Shown here piece after piece: positions 51,542-60,761 of a stretch of 64,000 bases of DNA. The translations under genes were made by a program, and so were the position numbers. The stretch covers positions 186,001 to 250,000 of the forward strand of contig NZ_JBIWDK010000001.1 in the NCBI RefSeq assembly GCF_044761985.1, in the 5' to 3' direction. Positions within the stretch are counted from its first letter, which is position 1; each line of letters opens with the position of its first letter. Under the pieces are notes generated by a model. It saw only the letters and a list, made by a program, of their open reading frames with translations, had not been told where the DNA came from and searched no databases. Source of the DNA: Peribacillus sp044761985. Lineage in GTDB: Bacteria; Bacillota; Bacilli; Bacillales; DSM-1321.

Positions 51542-52843
51542 GTGAATGGATTGAAATTAGTATGGATCAACAGAATCATCGGTGGAATTCTCCTTGTTTC
51601 GCTATTAACATTAGGGTTATACCAGCCATTTCGTGAATATTTTTTAATTCCAAATCAGCTTGTACTCTTTGAGGGTAGTCACTATAGTATTTCCAAGTCA
51701 TTACCTGTTTCAGCAAAAGCTTCAGATTCAAGTCAAGGAATTTCGGTCCATGATGAGAAAGCCTCCATTACACTAGGTGCCGAAAAGCCAGGTACGAACG
51801 AGGTGTTGCTTGATGTGGCAGGCTTACCTGCCAAGAAGGTTGATATAAGAGTGCTGAAAGATTTTAAAGTCATCCCCGGTGGGCAGTCAATAGGGGTTAA
51901 ACTTAACACGTTGGGTGTGCTCGTGGTCGGTCATCATCTTGTTGATACACCTCAAGGAAAAAAATCCCCTGGTGAAAAAGCAAAAGTGGAAGTCGGGGAC
52001 ATCATTACGGAAATCAATGGCCAAACAATAAAAAAGATGGGCGACGTCACTCCTTTTGTCCAGCAGGCAGGTGAAAAGGGAGAACCGTTGAAGATCGTGA
52101 TCAATCGTGATAATGAAGTGCTTCACAGTTCGCTCATGCCTCTAAAAGATAAAAATGAAGGAATCTTCAAATTAGGTCTGTATATCCGTGATTCAGCAGC
52201 GGGTATCGGGACGATGACATTTTATCACCCGGATACGAAAAAGTATGGTGCATTGGGACATGTCATATCGGATATGGATACAAAAAAACCAATCGTCGTG
52301 AAAGATGGGCAGATTGTACAATCAATGGTCACTTCCATCGAAAAGGGGAGTAATGGGGACCCAGGAGAAAAATTGGCGCGTTTTTCGGCTAACAGAGAAA
52401 AAATAGGTAACATTAATCGTAATAGTCCTTTTGGGATTTTTGGGAAACTAAATCAAGATTTCAAAAATGGTGTTATGGATAAGGCATTACCCATCACCCT
52501 TTCTCACCAGGTGAAGGAAGGGCCAGCCAAAATTCTTACGGTGGTGGATGGTTCAGAAGTAGAAGCCTTTGATGTGGAAATAGTCAGCTCCATTCCACAA
52601 AAGTTTCCTGCAATTAAAGGAATGGTTCTAAAAGTGACTGATAAAGAATTACTCAAAAAAACGGGCGGGATCGTTCAAGGAATGAGTGGCAGCCCAATCA
52701 TACAAAATGGTAAATTAATCGGTGCCGTTACCCATGTATTTGTCAATGATCCTACAAGCGGATATGGAGTCCATATTGAATGGATGTTAAACGAAGCCGG
52801 TATCAATATATATGACAAAGAGGATTATGAGAAAGCAAGCTAA
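51542..52843 (+). CDS. spoIVB: SpoIVB serine peptidase
   Basis: 433 residues. N-terminal membrane anchor (~10-28), a PDZ domain (~105-200; GVLVVGHHLV...VEVGDIITEINGQ) and S55 peptidase domain with His240 (GALGHVISD) and Ser382 (QGMSGSPII), spacing as in B. subtilis. Secreted by the forespore, it cleaves SpoIVFA to start pro-sigma-K processing. GTG 51542 lies close to its GAGGAG site; TTG 51551 is an alternative start. Confidence 0.95.
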   Translation: MNGLKLVWINRIIGGILLVSLLTLGLYQPFREYFLIPNQLVLFEGSHYSISKSLPVSAKASDSSQGISVHDEKASITLGAEKPGTNEVLLDVAGLPAKKVDIRVLKDFKVIPGGQSIGVKLNTLGVLVVGHHLVDTPQGKKSPGEKAKVEVGDIITEINGQTIKKMGDVTPFVQQAGEKGEPLKIVINRDNEVLHSSLMPLKDKNEGIFKLGLYIRDSAAGIGTMTFYHPDTKKYGALGHVISDMDTKKPIVVKDGQIVQSMVTSIEKGSNGDPGEKLARFSANREKIGNINRNSPFGIFGKLNQDFKNGVMDKALPITLSHQVKEGPAKILTVVDGSEVEAFDVEIVSSIPQKFPAIKGMVLKVTDKELLKKTGGIVQGMSGSPIIQNGKLIGAVTHVFVNDPTSGYGVHIEWMLNEAGINIYDKEDYEKAS

Positions 52844-52848
52844 CCATC

Positions 52849-52877
52849 GAAGGTATCCAACTGGATACCTTTTTTTA
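52849..52877 (+). terminator. Terminator of spoIVB
   Basis: AGGTATCC (52851-52858) and GGATACCT (52863-52870) with an AACT loop, followed by TTTTTT. Confidence 0.88.
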
Positions 52878-52969
52878 CTTGGTTCAATATCAATGGCAAC
52901 TAAAATGATTTATCTTGGAAAAGAGGTTTTTTGAAAGAAATGTGATAAAATGAAAATAAATGAAGATTT

Positions 52970-53090
52970 TTCGACAAAGCAGTTCTTCAGGTAGCAAACG
53001 AAGTCGAAAACAAGAGATATCCGGAGAATAATATTGAATTCCTTTTATTTTTTCGAAAATAAAAGGAATTTAGTTTCCATTGTCGAAAAG
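52970..53090 (+). promoter_or_regulatory. spo0A control region: sigma-H promoter, 0A boxes, inverted repeat
   Basis: AAAGGAATT with core AGGAATT at 53064-53070 matches the sigma-H -35, and GTCGAAA (53082-53088) the -10, 11 bases after the nine-base -35 word. A perfect 0A box, TTGTCGAA (53080-53087), covers the -10. A second perfect box lies reversed at 52970-52977 (TTCGACAA). The -35 forms the right arm of a perfect 15-bp inverted repeat (53037-53051/53056-53070) with a TTCG loop. Self-control of spo0A through a sigma-H promoter and 0A boxes is known in B. subtilis. Confidence 0.75.
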
Positions 53091-53154
53091 TTCAATTACA
53101 ATAGAATTTAGTCATATAGAAAAAAGACCATTGTAGTTGAGGAGGAAATCAAGA

Positions 53155-53946
53155 GTGAAAAAAATCAAGGTATGCGTGGTAGATGATAATAGAGAGCTGG
53201 TTGGTCTTCTGGAAGAATACATTTCTGCACAAGATGACATGGAAGTAATCGGTGTTGCACATAATGGTCAAGATTGCATGGGGATGCTAGAAAGCGTTGA
53301 TCCGGATATTTTGATTCTTGACATTATTATGCCTCATTTAGACGGATTAGGGGTATTGGAAAAACTTCGTGAAGTTAAACGGGGAAACATGCCTAATGTA
53401 ATTATGCTTACTGCATTCGGTCAAGAAGATGTTACGAAGAAGGCTGTGGACTTAGGCGCTTCATATTTCATCCTGAAACCTTTCGATATGGAGAACTTGT
53501 CCAACCATATACGTCAAGTGAGCAACAAAGGACAGTCAGTTCTAAAGAACCATAGTCAGTTTAGTTACCGTCCTCAAAATGAGTCAAAACCGAAAAACCT
53601 TGATGCAAGTATCACAAGCATTATCCACGAAATTGGAGTGCCGGCACACATTAAGGGATATCTATATTTAAGGGAAGCCATTTCAATGGTTTATAATGAT
53701 ATTGAGTTATTGGGATCCATAACAAAAGTGCTGTATCCGGATATCGCGAAAAAATATAATACAACGGCTAGCCGGGTTGAACGTGCCATCCGTCATGCCA
53801 TAGAAGTGGCATGGAGTCGTGGGAATATCGAATCGATTTCGTCTTTATTTGGTTATACCGTCAGCATGACAAAGGCGAAACCTACGAATTCCGAATTCAT
53901 TGCGATGGTCGCAGATAAGCTACGTCTTGAACACAAAGCTTCTTGA
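53155..53946 (+). CDS. spo0A: Sporulation master regulator Spo0A
   Basis: 263 residues from GTG 53155 (GAGGAGG upstream). Receiver domain with acidic pocket Asp10-Asp11, phospho-acceptor Asp56 (LDIIMPHLDG) and a conserved Lys in ILKPFDME; then a linker and the C-terminal DNA-binding domain, nearly invariant from LDASITSIIHEIGVPAHIKGYLYLREA to the end. Activated by the phosphorelay, it binds TTGTCGAA sites, two of which lie upstream. Confidence 0.98.
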   Translation: MKKIKVCVVDDNRELVGLLEEYISAQDDMEVIGVAHNGQDCMGMLESVDPDILILDIIMPHLDGLGVLEKLREVKRGNMPNVIMLTAFGQEDVTKKAVDLGASYFILKPFDMENLSNHIRQVSNKGQSVLKNHSQFSYRPQNESKPKNLDASITSIIHEIGVPAHIKGYLYLREAISMVYNDIELLGSITKVLYPDIAKKYNTTASRVERAIRHAIEVAWSRGNIESISSLFGYTVSMTKAKPTNSEFIAMVADKLRLEHKAS

Positions 53947-54105
53947 CAGGGTTAGGGGATACGGATTGTTTTTAATGAACAACTGACCATAAAGAGGCTA
54001 GAGCCGCTAAATAAAATATAGTAGAACTCGTGGCGCTTTTAAGTTGATAAGGTGTAGTTGTCTTTTTTTAGGCAAGTATGAGTAAGTCCATGAGTTTTTT
54101 ATATT
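53947..54105 (+). other. spo0A downstream spacer
   Basis: Non-coding. Contains a short GAGGCTAGAGCC repeat and a T7 run at 54063-54069 not preceded by an obvious stem. No promoter assigned for the next gene. Confidence 0.3.
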
Positions 54106-54165
54106 AAACGCCTTTTATTTATTGGATTATTCCTGAAGAATCCAATAAATAAAAGGCGTTTTTGT
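54106..54165 (+). terminator. Terminator of spo0A, unusually long stem
   Basis: A perfect 23-bp inverted repeat (54106-54128 with 54139-54161; outer end AAACGCC/GGCGTTT, inner end GGATT/AATCC), ten-base loop, followed by TTTGTTTGG. Confidence 0.85.
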
Positions 54166-54303
54166 TTGGATATAGGGATTTATATAGGATGAATTTTTGC
54201 AAATATCAAATTACTTAGTAAAATATGTATGTTTTTAGATTTTTTTATGAGATTATGGCTTATAATTATAGGTATATATTCGTAGGCACGAGGAGGAAAG
54301 TTT

Positions 54304-55881
54304 GTGATTTATGAAGAAAATCAATATTTCATCTTGGAAATGGAAGAAGAAATAGTATATATGACCGTTTATCAAAAAGGTTTTTCCATTCTGCAAATGA
54401 ATCCAATCCTGAATAAATATCCACAAATCTCACTGGATAATTTTAAAGATTTAAAGGATGCACTTATACAGGCTAGCGGGGAAAAAATCAAAGTGGGTAA
54501 ACAAAAACCACTCTTGGAGTGGAAGATAGCGGAAGACAAGCTGACAGCAAGTGTAAAGATTAATTGTTCTGCGGATTATTTGATGAATCACCAATCAGAA
54601 ATAGTGGGGATGATTTTACAGGATCTACAACGTGAGAATATTTCAGAAGGAATCTTAATGCATGTCATGCAAAATCAGTTACAAGTGAAAGAATCAATTG
54701 TTGTGGCTAAAGGCATTGAGCCGGTTCATGGAACGGATGCTGTGGTCACCTATTACAAAAGGTCGGATAGAAAGCCTGCGATACGGGAGGATGGAAAGGC
54801 CGATTATTACGATATGAATTTCCTTGATGAAGTAAAAAAGGGAGAGTGGCTTGGTGAAAAGACCCCTCCTACAGAAGGGACGATGGGAAGGTCCATTACA
54901 GGGGACTTTGTTCTCGCACAGAAGGGGAAAAATAAAAAGCTTCAATATGACCAAAAAACTGTGGAGGCAATTGAAAGTGAGGGTAAAATCGTTCTCAGGG
55001 CCATGACAGATGGAGTGGTGGAGTTCAAAGGCGGGAAAATCAGTGTAGGAAATCACCTTGTTATTGAGGGGGATGTCGGAATCGAAACAGGTAATATCGA
55101 ATTCGAAGGAAGCGTTACCATAAAAGGATCGGTTCTTGACAATTTTTCGGTAACCGCAACCAAGGATATATCCATTTTAAGTGAGCTGGGGATAAGTAAT
55201 GTAAAAGGAATTTATTCGAAAAAGGGGGATGTATTCATTAAAGGTGGTATTTTTGGAAAAGGGGTTTCCGAAATCTCTGCAGGTAGAAATATTTACGTAA
55301 AGCATGCTAATGAAAGCCATTTACATGCAGGGGAAAGCATACATATCGGATATTATTCGCTTGGAAGTTTTCTGAAAGCAAAAAATATCTATACAGATGA
55401 AAAGAAAGGAAAATTGATTGGGGGCGTTATTGAAGCTCATGGAAAAGTCAGGGCTGCCGTCATCGGGAATAGAATGGAACGGAAGACTATCGTAAATGTA
55501 CAGGGCTTTAATCGTATGAATTTAAAAGAGGAATTGAATGAAACTTTACTCCGTTATAAGGCAAAGGTTCAAGAGCTGGAATTAATGAAGGAAAAGCTGG
55601 AGGTCTATGAAATGTTCGTCGGACAATTGAATGTTTCGCAAAATTATCAATATGAACATACCAAAGAACAGCTTGAACGCTTGAATGGTGAGATTTTTCA
55701 AATCGATGAAAAACGTAAATCATTGATGGATACACTTGAATCCAAGGGGGATGGGGAAATTACCATCGGGCAAATGGCATTTCCTGATACTCGACTGCAA
55801 ATTAAAAGCATGGAGAAAAAATTGAACGACTTAACAAAAGGAACGTTCTATGCGGAAAATAATTATTTGCATTTTGATTAA
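54304..55881 (+). CDS. DUF342/FapA family protein
   Basis: 525 residues from GTG 54304 (GAGGAAAG upstream). N-terminal ~150 residues mixed; middle holds the glycine-rich beta-helix-like DUF342 core (GKISVGNHLVIEGDVGIETGNIEFEGSVTIKGSVLDNFSVTA begins at ~240); C-terminal ~110 residues are coiled coil. Family members include FapA, linked to polar growth or flagellar assembly in other bacteria and to polymer binding. Role in this organism is unknown. In B. subtilis other genes follow spo0A. Confidence 0.8.
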   Translation: MIYEENQYFILEMEEEIVYMTVYQKGFSILQMNPILNKYPQISLDNFKDLKDALIQASGEKIKVGKQKPLLEWKIAEDKLTASVKINCSADYLMNHQSEIVGMILQDLQRENISEGILMHVMQNQLQVKESIVVAKGIEPVHGTDAVVTYYKRSDRKPAIREDGKADYYDMNFLDEVKKGEWLGEKTPPTEGTMGRSITGDFVLAQKGKNKKLQYDQKTVEAIESEGKIVLRAMTDGVVEFKGGKISVGNHLVIEGDVGIETGNIEFEGSVTIKGSVLDNFSVTATKDISILSELGISNVKGIYSKKGDVFIKGGIFGKGVSEISAGRNIYVKHANESHLHAGESIHIGYYSLGSFLKAKNIYTDEKKGKLIGGVIEAHGKVRAAVIGNRMERKTIVNVQGFNRMNLKEELNETLLRYKAKVQELELMKEKLEVYEMFVGQLNVSQNYQYEHTKEQLERLNGEIFQIDEKRKSLMDTLESKGDGEITIGQMAFPDTRLQIKSMEKKLNDLTKGTFYAENNYLHFD

Positions 55882-55955
55882 TCTTAAATTAATATCCGAC
55901 TGCGCCTTTTCATAAAATTGAAGATCTACTGAAATTTTTGTGGGGGGCAGTTTTT

Positions 55956-56687
55956 ATGACGTTAATTTTCGCACACCGAGGATCGGCAGGAACCCATCCT
56001 GAAAATACGATGGTGGCTTTCCGAGAGGCTGCTCGTGTTGGAGCGGAGGGAATTGAAATGGATGTGCAGCTTTCAAAGGATGGCGAAGTAGTCGTTATTC
56101 ACGACGAAAAGCTTGATCGAACCACAGGTGTCTCTGGCTTTGTGAAAGACAGGACATTAAAAGAGTTGCAAACCTTGAATGCGGCTTCATCCTATGCGGG
56201 TAAAGGGTGTGAAGAGCGAATTCCTACGCTTGATGGACTGTTGAAGTGGTTGTACCATACCCATCTCTTTTGCATTATTGAGTTGAAGAACACCTTTTTT
56301 ATGTATCCGGGACTAGAAGCAAAGGTCATTAGGCTCATCCGGGCGTATGAGATGGAAGAACGAATCATTATTTCTTCCTTTAATCATTATAGTCTGGTTT
56401 TTTGCCATCAGTTGGCACCAGAAATAGAAACCGCACCATTGTACCGGGAATTTATGTATATGCCTTGGGTATATGCACGTGCGATTGGTGGAAGTGCGAT
56501 ACATCCTAGTATCCGATCAGCCCCAGACTCGATCATTCAATCTTCCATGGACGATGGGATCCTGGTTCGGCCCTATACCGTTAATAAAGAAGAAGATATG
56601 AAGCGGTTATTCAAATTGGGTTGCAGTGCCATCATCACTGATTTTCCGGAAAAAGCAAAAATAGTAAGGGCAAATTATGAAAAGTAA
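55956..56687 (+). CDS. yqiK: Glycerophosphodiester phosphodiesterase YqiK
   Basis: 243 residues from ATG 55956 (GGGGGGC upstream). GDPD motifs: FAHRGSAGTHPENTMVAF (catalytic His and Arg-Gly), GAEGIEMDVQLSKDGEVVVIHDEKLDRTTG (Glu, Asp, His). Cytoplasmic hydrolysis of glycerophosphodiesters to glycerol 3-phosphate and an alcohol. Confidence 0.94.
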   Translation: MTLIFAHRGSAGTHPENTMVAFREAARVGAEGIEMDVQLSKDGEVVVIHDEKLDRTTGVSGFVKDRTLKELQTLNAASSYAGKGCEERIPTLDGLLKWLYHTHLFCIIELKNTFFMYPGLEAKVIRLIRAYEMEERIIISSFNHYSLVFCHQLAPEIETAPLYREFMYMPWVYARAIGGSAIHPSIRSAPDSIIQSSMDDGILVRPYTVNKEEDMKRLFKLGCSAIITDFPEKAKIVRANYEK

Positions 56688-56689
56688 AA

Positions 56690-56726
56690 AAAACAGGGGG
56701 CCATGTGATTCATGCCCCCTTGTTCG
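56690..56726 (-). terminator. Terminator of yqzF (shared with yqiK)
   Basis: AGGGGGCCATG pairs with CATGCCCCCT (one bulged C) around TGATT; on the minus strand it is followed by a run of T (complement of AAAAAAAA at 56687-56694). Confidence 0.8.
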
Positions 56727-56732
56727 ACGTGT

Positions 56733-56969
56733 TTAAAATTTGTTAAATCTACTTTGAACTTTGTCTTTTTTACGATCCCGGTGAAGAATAAACCCTGCGA
56801 TAAAGGCTATCCCTCCTATCGTTATCAGCAGTCCAATTAAAAATTGGATCCAAAGCATGGGATAGGGAGGTTGGAGAATGCCGAATACCATATCCCGCAT
56901 TATCTTAATTCCGTACGCGGCAAATGCTCCCGGGATAAAAAGGATGGAAAAAGCGATTAAACGTTTCAT
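56733..56969 (-). CDS. yqzF: Small membrane protein, DUF2627 (YqzF-like)
   Basis: 78 residues with two helices (about 4-20 and 40-62), MKRLIAFSILFIPGAFAAYGIKIMRD, and a basic C terminus (HRDRKKDKVQSRFNKF). Matches YqzF, next to bkdR. Function unknown. Confidence 0.85.
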   Translation of the reverse strand: MKRLIAFSILFIPGAFAAYGIKIMRDMVFGILQPPYPMLWIQFLIGLLITIGGIAFIAGFILHRDRKKDKVQSRFNKF

Positions 56970-57142
56970 GTGTCAAGTCCCTTCCAGAAATTCCATATAA
57001 AAAATGATAAAGGATAATATATTTTTGTCAAGTATGGGTAATTGAGAAAATCATTGGAATGTGTGAACGGTCATTTTGGAATCAATATGGTAAAATCAAA
57101 GATATCATAGGCGGGAACTTACTATCGCAGAAGGAGGAAGTC

Positions 57143-59209
57143 ATGCAAAAGGTGATGATCGTTGGTGGAGGAAAAGGGGGCAGTGCTGTATTGGAGCTCC
57201 TACTGGAAAGCAAAACCCTTTTCATTGATTGTATGGCTGATACGAATGAGGCTGCTGAAGGGATCCTGGCTGCAAAGGCACGAAAAATTTGTACAGTATC
57301 AAATTGGGAAAGTGCGATGGATAGGGAATTGGATATCATTATTGATACAACCGGTGACCCTGCTGTTTTTAAGGAGATAAAAAAGAAGACAGGACAGCAA
57401 ACAATCCTGGTTCCTGGTAGTGTAGCCCATATTCTTGTTAATCTCATCGAAGAGAAGAATCATCTGATTAATAAGTTGGAAAATTCATCCTCCATAATGG
57501 ACTTGATATTGAATGCAGCGAGTGAGGGCATGTTAGTGATCAATAAAGACGGCTATGTCACCTTATTCAATCACAATGCTGAACGAATAACCAATACAAA
57601 ACGGGAAACGGTAATTGGCCGACATATCCTCGATCTTGTTCCTTCCAGTGGGTTATTAAGGGTGATGGAGACGAGGGAACGAGAAGAAAACCAACATATT
57701 TCCATCAGTAAATCGGGTATGGAGTTCATTACGTCCAGGATTCCCTTGGTAAGTCACGAAAATGAAATGATAGGCGCATTCTCGCTGTTTAAGAAAAGAA
57801 CGGAAGCGGAAGCGGTAAAACTAGCTGAACAAATAACGGATTTAAAAGAGATTCAGACCATGCTTGAGGCCATCATTCAGTCTAGTGATGAAGCAATATC
57901 GGTGGTGGACGAACGGGGATATGGTTTATTGATCAATCCAGCCTACTCTAGGATAACAGGATTGACGAAAAATCAAGTAATTGGCAAACCGGCTGCCATT
58001 GATATTTATGAAGGGGAAAGCATGCATATGAAGGTCCTTAAGACTAGAAAGCCTGTTCGCGGAGTTAACATGCGTGTTGGTCCTAAACATAAGGAAGTAA
58101 TTGTGAATGTTGCACCAATCATTGTTGAAGGAGTATTGAAAGGAAGCGTTGGAGTCATTCATGACGTTTCTGAAATTCAATCGTTAACTCATGAATTGAA
58201 CCGTGCAAGGCAAATCATCCGTACTCTTCAGGCAAAATATTCTTTTGATGATATCATTGGCACTTCGGAAGAGATGAAGTTACCTATCGATCAGGCTAAA
58301 TTGTCTGCGAGAACCCCTGCTACCGTTCTATTAAGAGGTGAATCAGGAACAGGCAAGGAACTGTTTGCCCATGCTATCCATAATGAAAGTGATCGAAAGT
58401 TCAATAAATTCGTCCGTGTTAATTGCGCAGCAATTTCGGAATCTTTGTTGGAAAGTGAGCTATTCGGGTATGAAGAGGGTGCTTTTACGGGAGCAAGAAG
58501 AGGCGGAAAAACCGGACTGTTTGAGGAGGCCAACCATGGAAGTATATTTTTGGATGAAATCGGTGAGTTGCCGGCGAGTATCCAGGCTAAATTACTTCGG
58601 GTTCTCCAGGAACAAGAACTGATAAGGGTGGGTGGTACCAATCCCATACCTATTAATGTCAGGGTGATCGCTGCAACCAACATTAACCTTGAACAAGCCA
58701 TAGTAAAAGGGACATTCCGTGAAGATCTTTATTTCCGTTTGAACCGGATGCCCATTTTCATCGCCCCATTGCGGAAGCGAAAGGGAGATATAAAAGAACT
58801 GGCAGAACATTTGATTCACAAGATCAACCAGGAATACGGGCGAAGCATCGAAGGAATTACAGATGAAGCAATTCATAAAATGCAAATGTATAATTGGCCA
58901 GGTAATGTTCGGGAACTGGAAAATATCCTGGGTAGAGCAATTATCTTCATGAAGTTAACCGAGACCATCATGGATGTCCAACACATTCCGGACTTTATTG
59001 AAGATAACATTCCTTTAATACAAGAGAAATCATTAAGAAATGAAGCGTACGTATCGGGAGAAACGCTCATGGAAATAATGGACAGGTATGAAGCGAAGGT
59101 TATTCAAGAGGCGATATATACGTATAAGGGGAACAAAACCCTTACAGCAAAGGCGCTTGGCATTTCAGTCAGAAGTTTATATTACAAAATGGAGAAAATG
59201 GGAGTGTGA
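57143..59209 (+). CDS. bkdR: Sigma-54-dependent activator of the bkd operon
   Basis: 688 residues from ATG 57143 (AGAAGGAGG upstream). Domains: an N-terminal Rossmann-like region (MIVGGGKGGSAVLELL, ~1-115), two PAS domains (~125-225 and ~245-365), an AAA+ domain with Walker A GESGTGKE and the sigma-54 contact loop GAFTGA, and a C-terminal Fis-type helix-turn-helix (TAKALGISVRSLYYKM). In B. subtilis BkdR works with SigL to switch on isoleucine and valine degradation. The N-terminal domain is likely the ligand sensor. Confidence 0.95.
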   Translation: MQKVMIVGGGKGGSAVLELLLESKTLFIDCMADTNEAAEGILAAKARKICTVSNWESAMDRELDIIIDTTGDPAVFKEIKKKTGQQTILVPGSVAHILVNLIEEKNHLINKLENSSSIMDLILNAASEGMLVINKDGYVTLFNHNAERITNTKRETVIGRHILDLVPSSGLLRVMETREREENQHISISKSGMEFITSRIPLVSHENEMIGAFSLFKKRTEAEAVKLAEQITDLKEIQTMLEAIIQSSDEAISVVDERGYGLLINPAYSRITGLTKNQVIGKPAAIDIYEGESMHMKVLKTRKPVRGVNMRVGPKHKEVIVNVAPIIVEGVLKGSVGVIHDVSEIQSLTHELNRARQIIRTLQAKYSFDDIIGTSEEMKLPIDQAKLSARTPATVLLRGESGTGKELFAHAIHNESDRKFNKFVRVNCAAISESLLESELFGYEEGAFTGARRGGKTGLFEEANHGSIFLDEIGELPASIQAKLLRVLQEQELIRVGGTNPIPINVRVIAATNINLEQAIVKGTFREDLYFRLNRMPIFIAPLRKRKGDIKELAEHLIHKINQEYGRSIEGITDEAIHKMQMYNWPGNVRELENILGRAIIFMKLTETIMDVQHIPDFIEDNIPLIQEKSLRNEAYVSGETLMEIMDRYEAKVIQEAIYTYKGNKTLTAKALGISVRSLYYKMEKMGV

Positions 59210-59215
59210 AAAAAA

Positions 59216-59254
59216 ATGCATGCAAATAATTGCACAGTGTGCAAAAAAATGCAC
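59216..59254 (+). promoter_or_regulatory. Likely BkdR upstream activating sequences
   Basis: A cluster of overlapping TGCA-based palindromes: TGCATGCA (59218-59225), TGCAAATAATTGCA (59221-59234), TTGCACAGTGTGCAA (59230-59244) and GTGCAAAAAAATGCAC (59239-59254). It lies ~160 bp upstream of the sigma-54 promoter, a normal distance for an enhancer-type site, and starts right after the bkdR stop. Confidence 0.65.
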
Positions 59255-59398
59255 GTTCTTGGCGTTTATTATTCTTCGATAAGCAGATGGAATGTATTTA
59301 ATTAAAAAACTTATAGGATTGGATATCTCTTCTGCTTCCACGTTTTACATCAATTCCCACTCCCTTTTCACAGGAATATATCCACCATATTTATTTTG

Positions 59399-59416
59399 TT
59401 GGCATGTAATTTGCAT
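59399..59416 (+). promoter_or_regulatory. Sigma-54 (SigL) promoter of bcd-lpdV-bkd
   Basis: TTGGCATGTAATTTGCAT matches the consensus TGGCAC-N5-TTGCW except one base, with the invariant GG and GC ten bases apart. The 5' leader to bcd is about 165 bases. Confidence 0.85.
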
Positions 59417-59594
59417 GTTATTGAATGGAATATGGATTTTTTGGGTAACAAATCGCGAAATGCGCACTATCATATAGGCAAGAGAACACTAACTAACAAT
59501 ATGACTTTAACCTTTATATGTCAGAAAAGAATGAGGATACAGGATGAGCCTCTCTTTTTTGGCAACTTTGAAAACATCTGAGGGGGATTCCATT

Positions 59595-60692
59595 ATGGAA
59601 ATTTTCAACTATTTAGAACGATATGACTATGAGCAGCTATTATTTTGTCAAGATAAACAATCAGGTTTAAAAGCGATCATCGCGATACATGATACGACAC
59701 TTGGCCCAGCCCTTGGTGGTACTCGCATGTGGACATATGCTTCAGAAGAAGAAGCCATAGAAGATGCGCTAAGACTTTCAAAAGGAATGACTTATAAAAA
59801 TGCGGCAGCAGGCTTGAATCTAGGTGGTGGAAAAACCGTGATTATCGGAGATCCACGTACAGACAAAAATGAAGAAATGTTTAGGGCATTCGGTAGGTAT
59901 ATCCAGGGATTGAATGGCCGCTATATTACTGCCGAAGATGTCGGAACCACAGTGGAAGATATGGACCTTATCCATGAAGAAACAGATTATGTCACAGGCA
60001 TTTCACCTGAGTTCGGTTCATCAGGGAACCCTTCGCCGGTCACCGCTTATGGTGTGTACCGGGGCATGAAAGCAGCGGCAAAGGAAGCATTCGGAAGTGA
60101 TTCTTTGGAAGGAAAGGTGATTGCCGTTCAGGGGGTAGGGAATGTAGCTTATAATCTATGCCGTCACCTGAATGAAGAAGGAGCGAGACTGATTGTCACT
60201 GATATTAATAAAGAGAGTGTAAATCGTGCTGTTGAAACATTTGGTGCCAAAGCTGTAAACCCGGATGAGATTTATGGAGTGGACTGTGATATTTATGCAC
60301 CTTGTGCATTGGGCGCTGTCATAAATGATGGAACGATCGGTAAAATCAAGGCAAAGGTGATTGCTGGTGCGGCCAATAACCAATTGAAGGAACCGATTCA
60401 TGGGGACCAAATACATGAAAAAGGAATCATTTATGCACCTGATTATGTCATTAATGCGGGCGGTGTCATAAATGTTGCGGATGAACTGAAAGGGTACAAT
60501 CGGGAAAGAGCCTTGAAAAAAGTTGAAGGTGTTTATGATAGCATTGAAAGAGTCATTGAAATAGCAAAACGGGATAAAATCCCGACCTATAAAGCAGCTG
60601 ATAGAATGGCAGAAGAGCGGATTGAAAGAATGAGAAATTCCAGAAGTCAATTTTTACGAGACGAGAAACATATCTTGAACCGACGTAGATGA
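59595..60692 (+). CDS. bcd: Leucine/branched-chain amino acid dehydrogenase
   Basis: 365 residues from ATG 59595 (GAGGGGG upstream). N-terminal HDTTLGPALGGTRMW, catalytic Lys in GLNLGGGKTVIIGDP, and NAD loop VIAVQGVGNVAYNLCRHL. Reversibly deaminates leucine, valine and isoleucine to 2-keto acids, which the BkdAA/AB-LpdV complex then decarboxylates. First gene after the SigL promoter. Confidence 0.96.
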   Translation: MEIFNYLERYDYEQLLFCQDKQSGLKAIIAIHDTTLGPALGGTRMWTYASEEEAIEDALRLSKGMTYKNAAAGLNLGGGKTVIIGDPRTDKNEEMFRAFGRYIQGLNGRYITAEDVGTTVEDMDLIHEETDYVTGISPEFGSSGNPSPVTAYGVYRGMKAAAKEAFGSDSLEGKVIAVQGVGNVAYNLCRHLNEEGARLIVTDINKESVNRAVETFGAKAVNPDEIYGVDCDIYAPCALGAVINDGTIGKIKAKVIAGAANNQLKEPIHGDQIHEKGIIYAPDYVINAGGVINVADELKGYNRERALKKVEGVYDSIERVIEIAKRDKIPTYKAADRMAEERIERMRNSRSQFLRDEKHILNRRR

Positions 60693-60761
60693 GTTAAAAA
60701 ACAACTTGGATTCCTGTGTTATCAGGATGGACATAGGAATTTCCAACAAGGAGGAATGAAC

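Noticed and set aside
59292..59581. Two overlapping ~61-codon ORFs upstream of bcd
   Set aside because: They run through the sigma-54 promoter and have no recognisable product.
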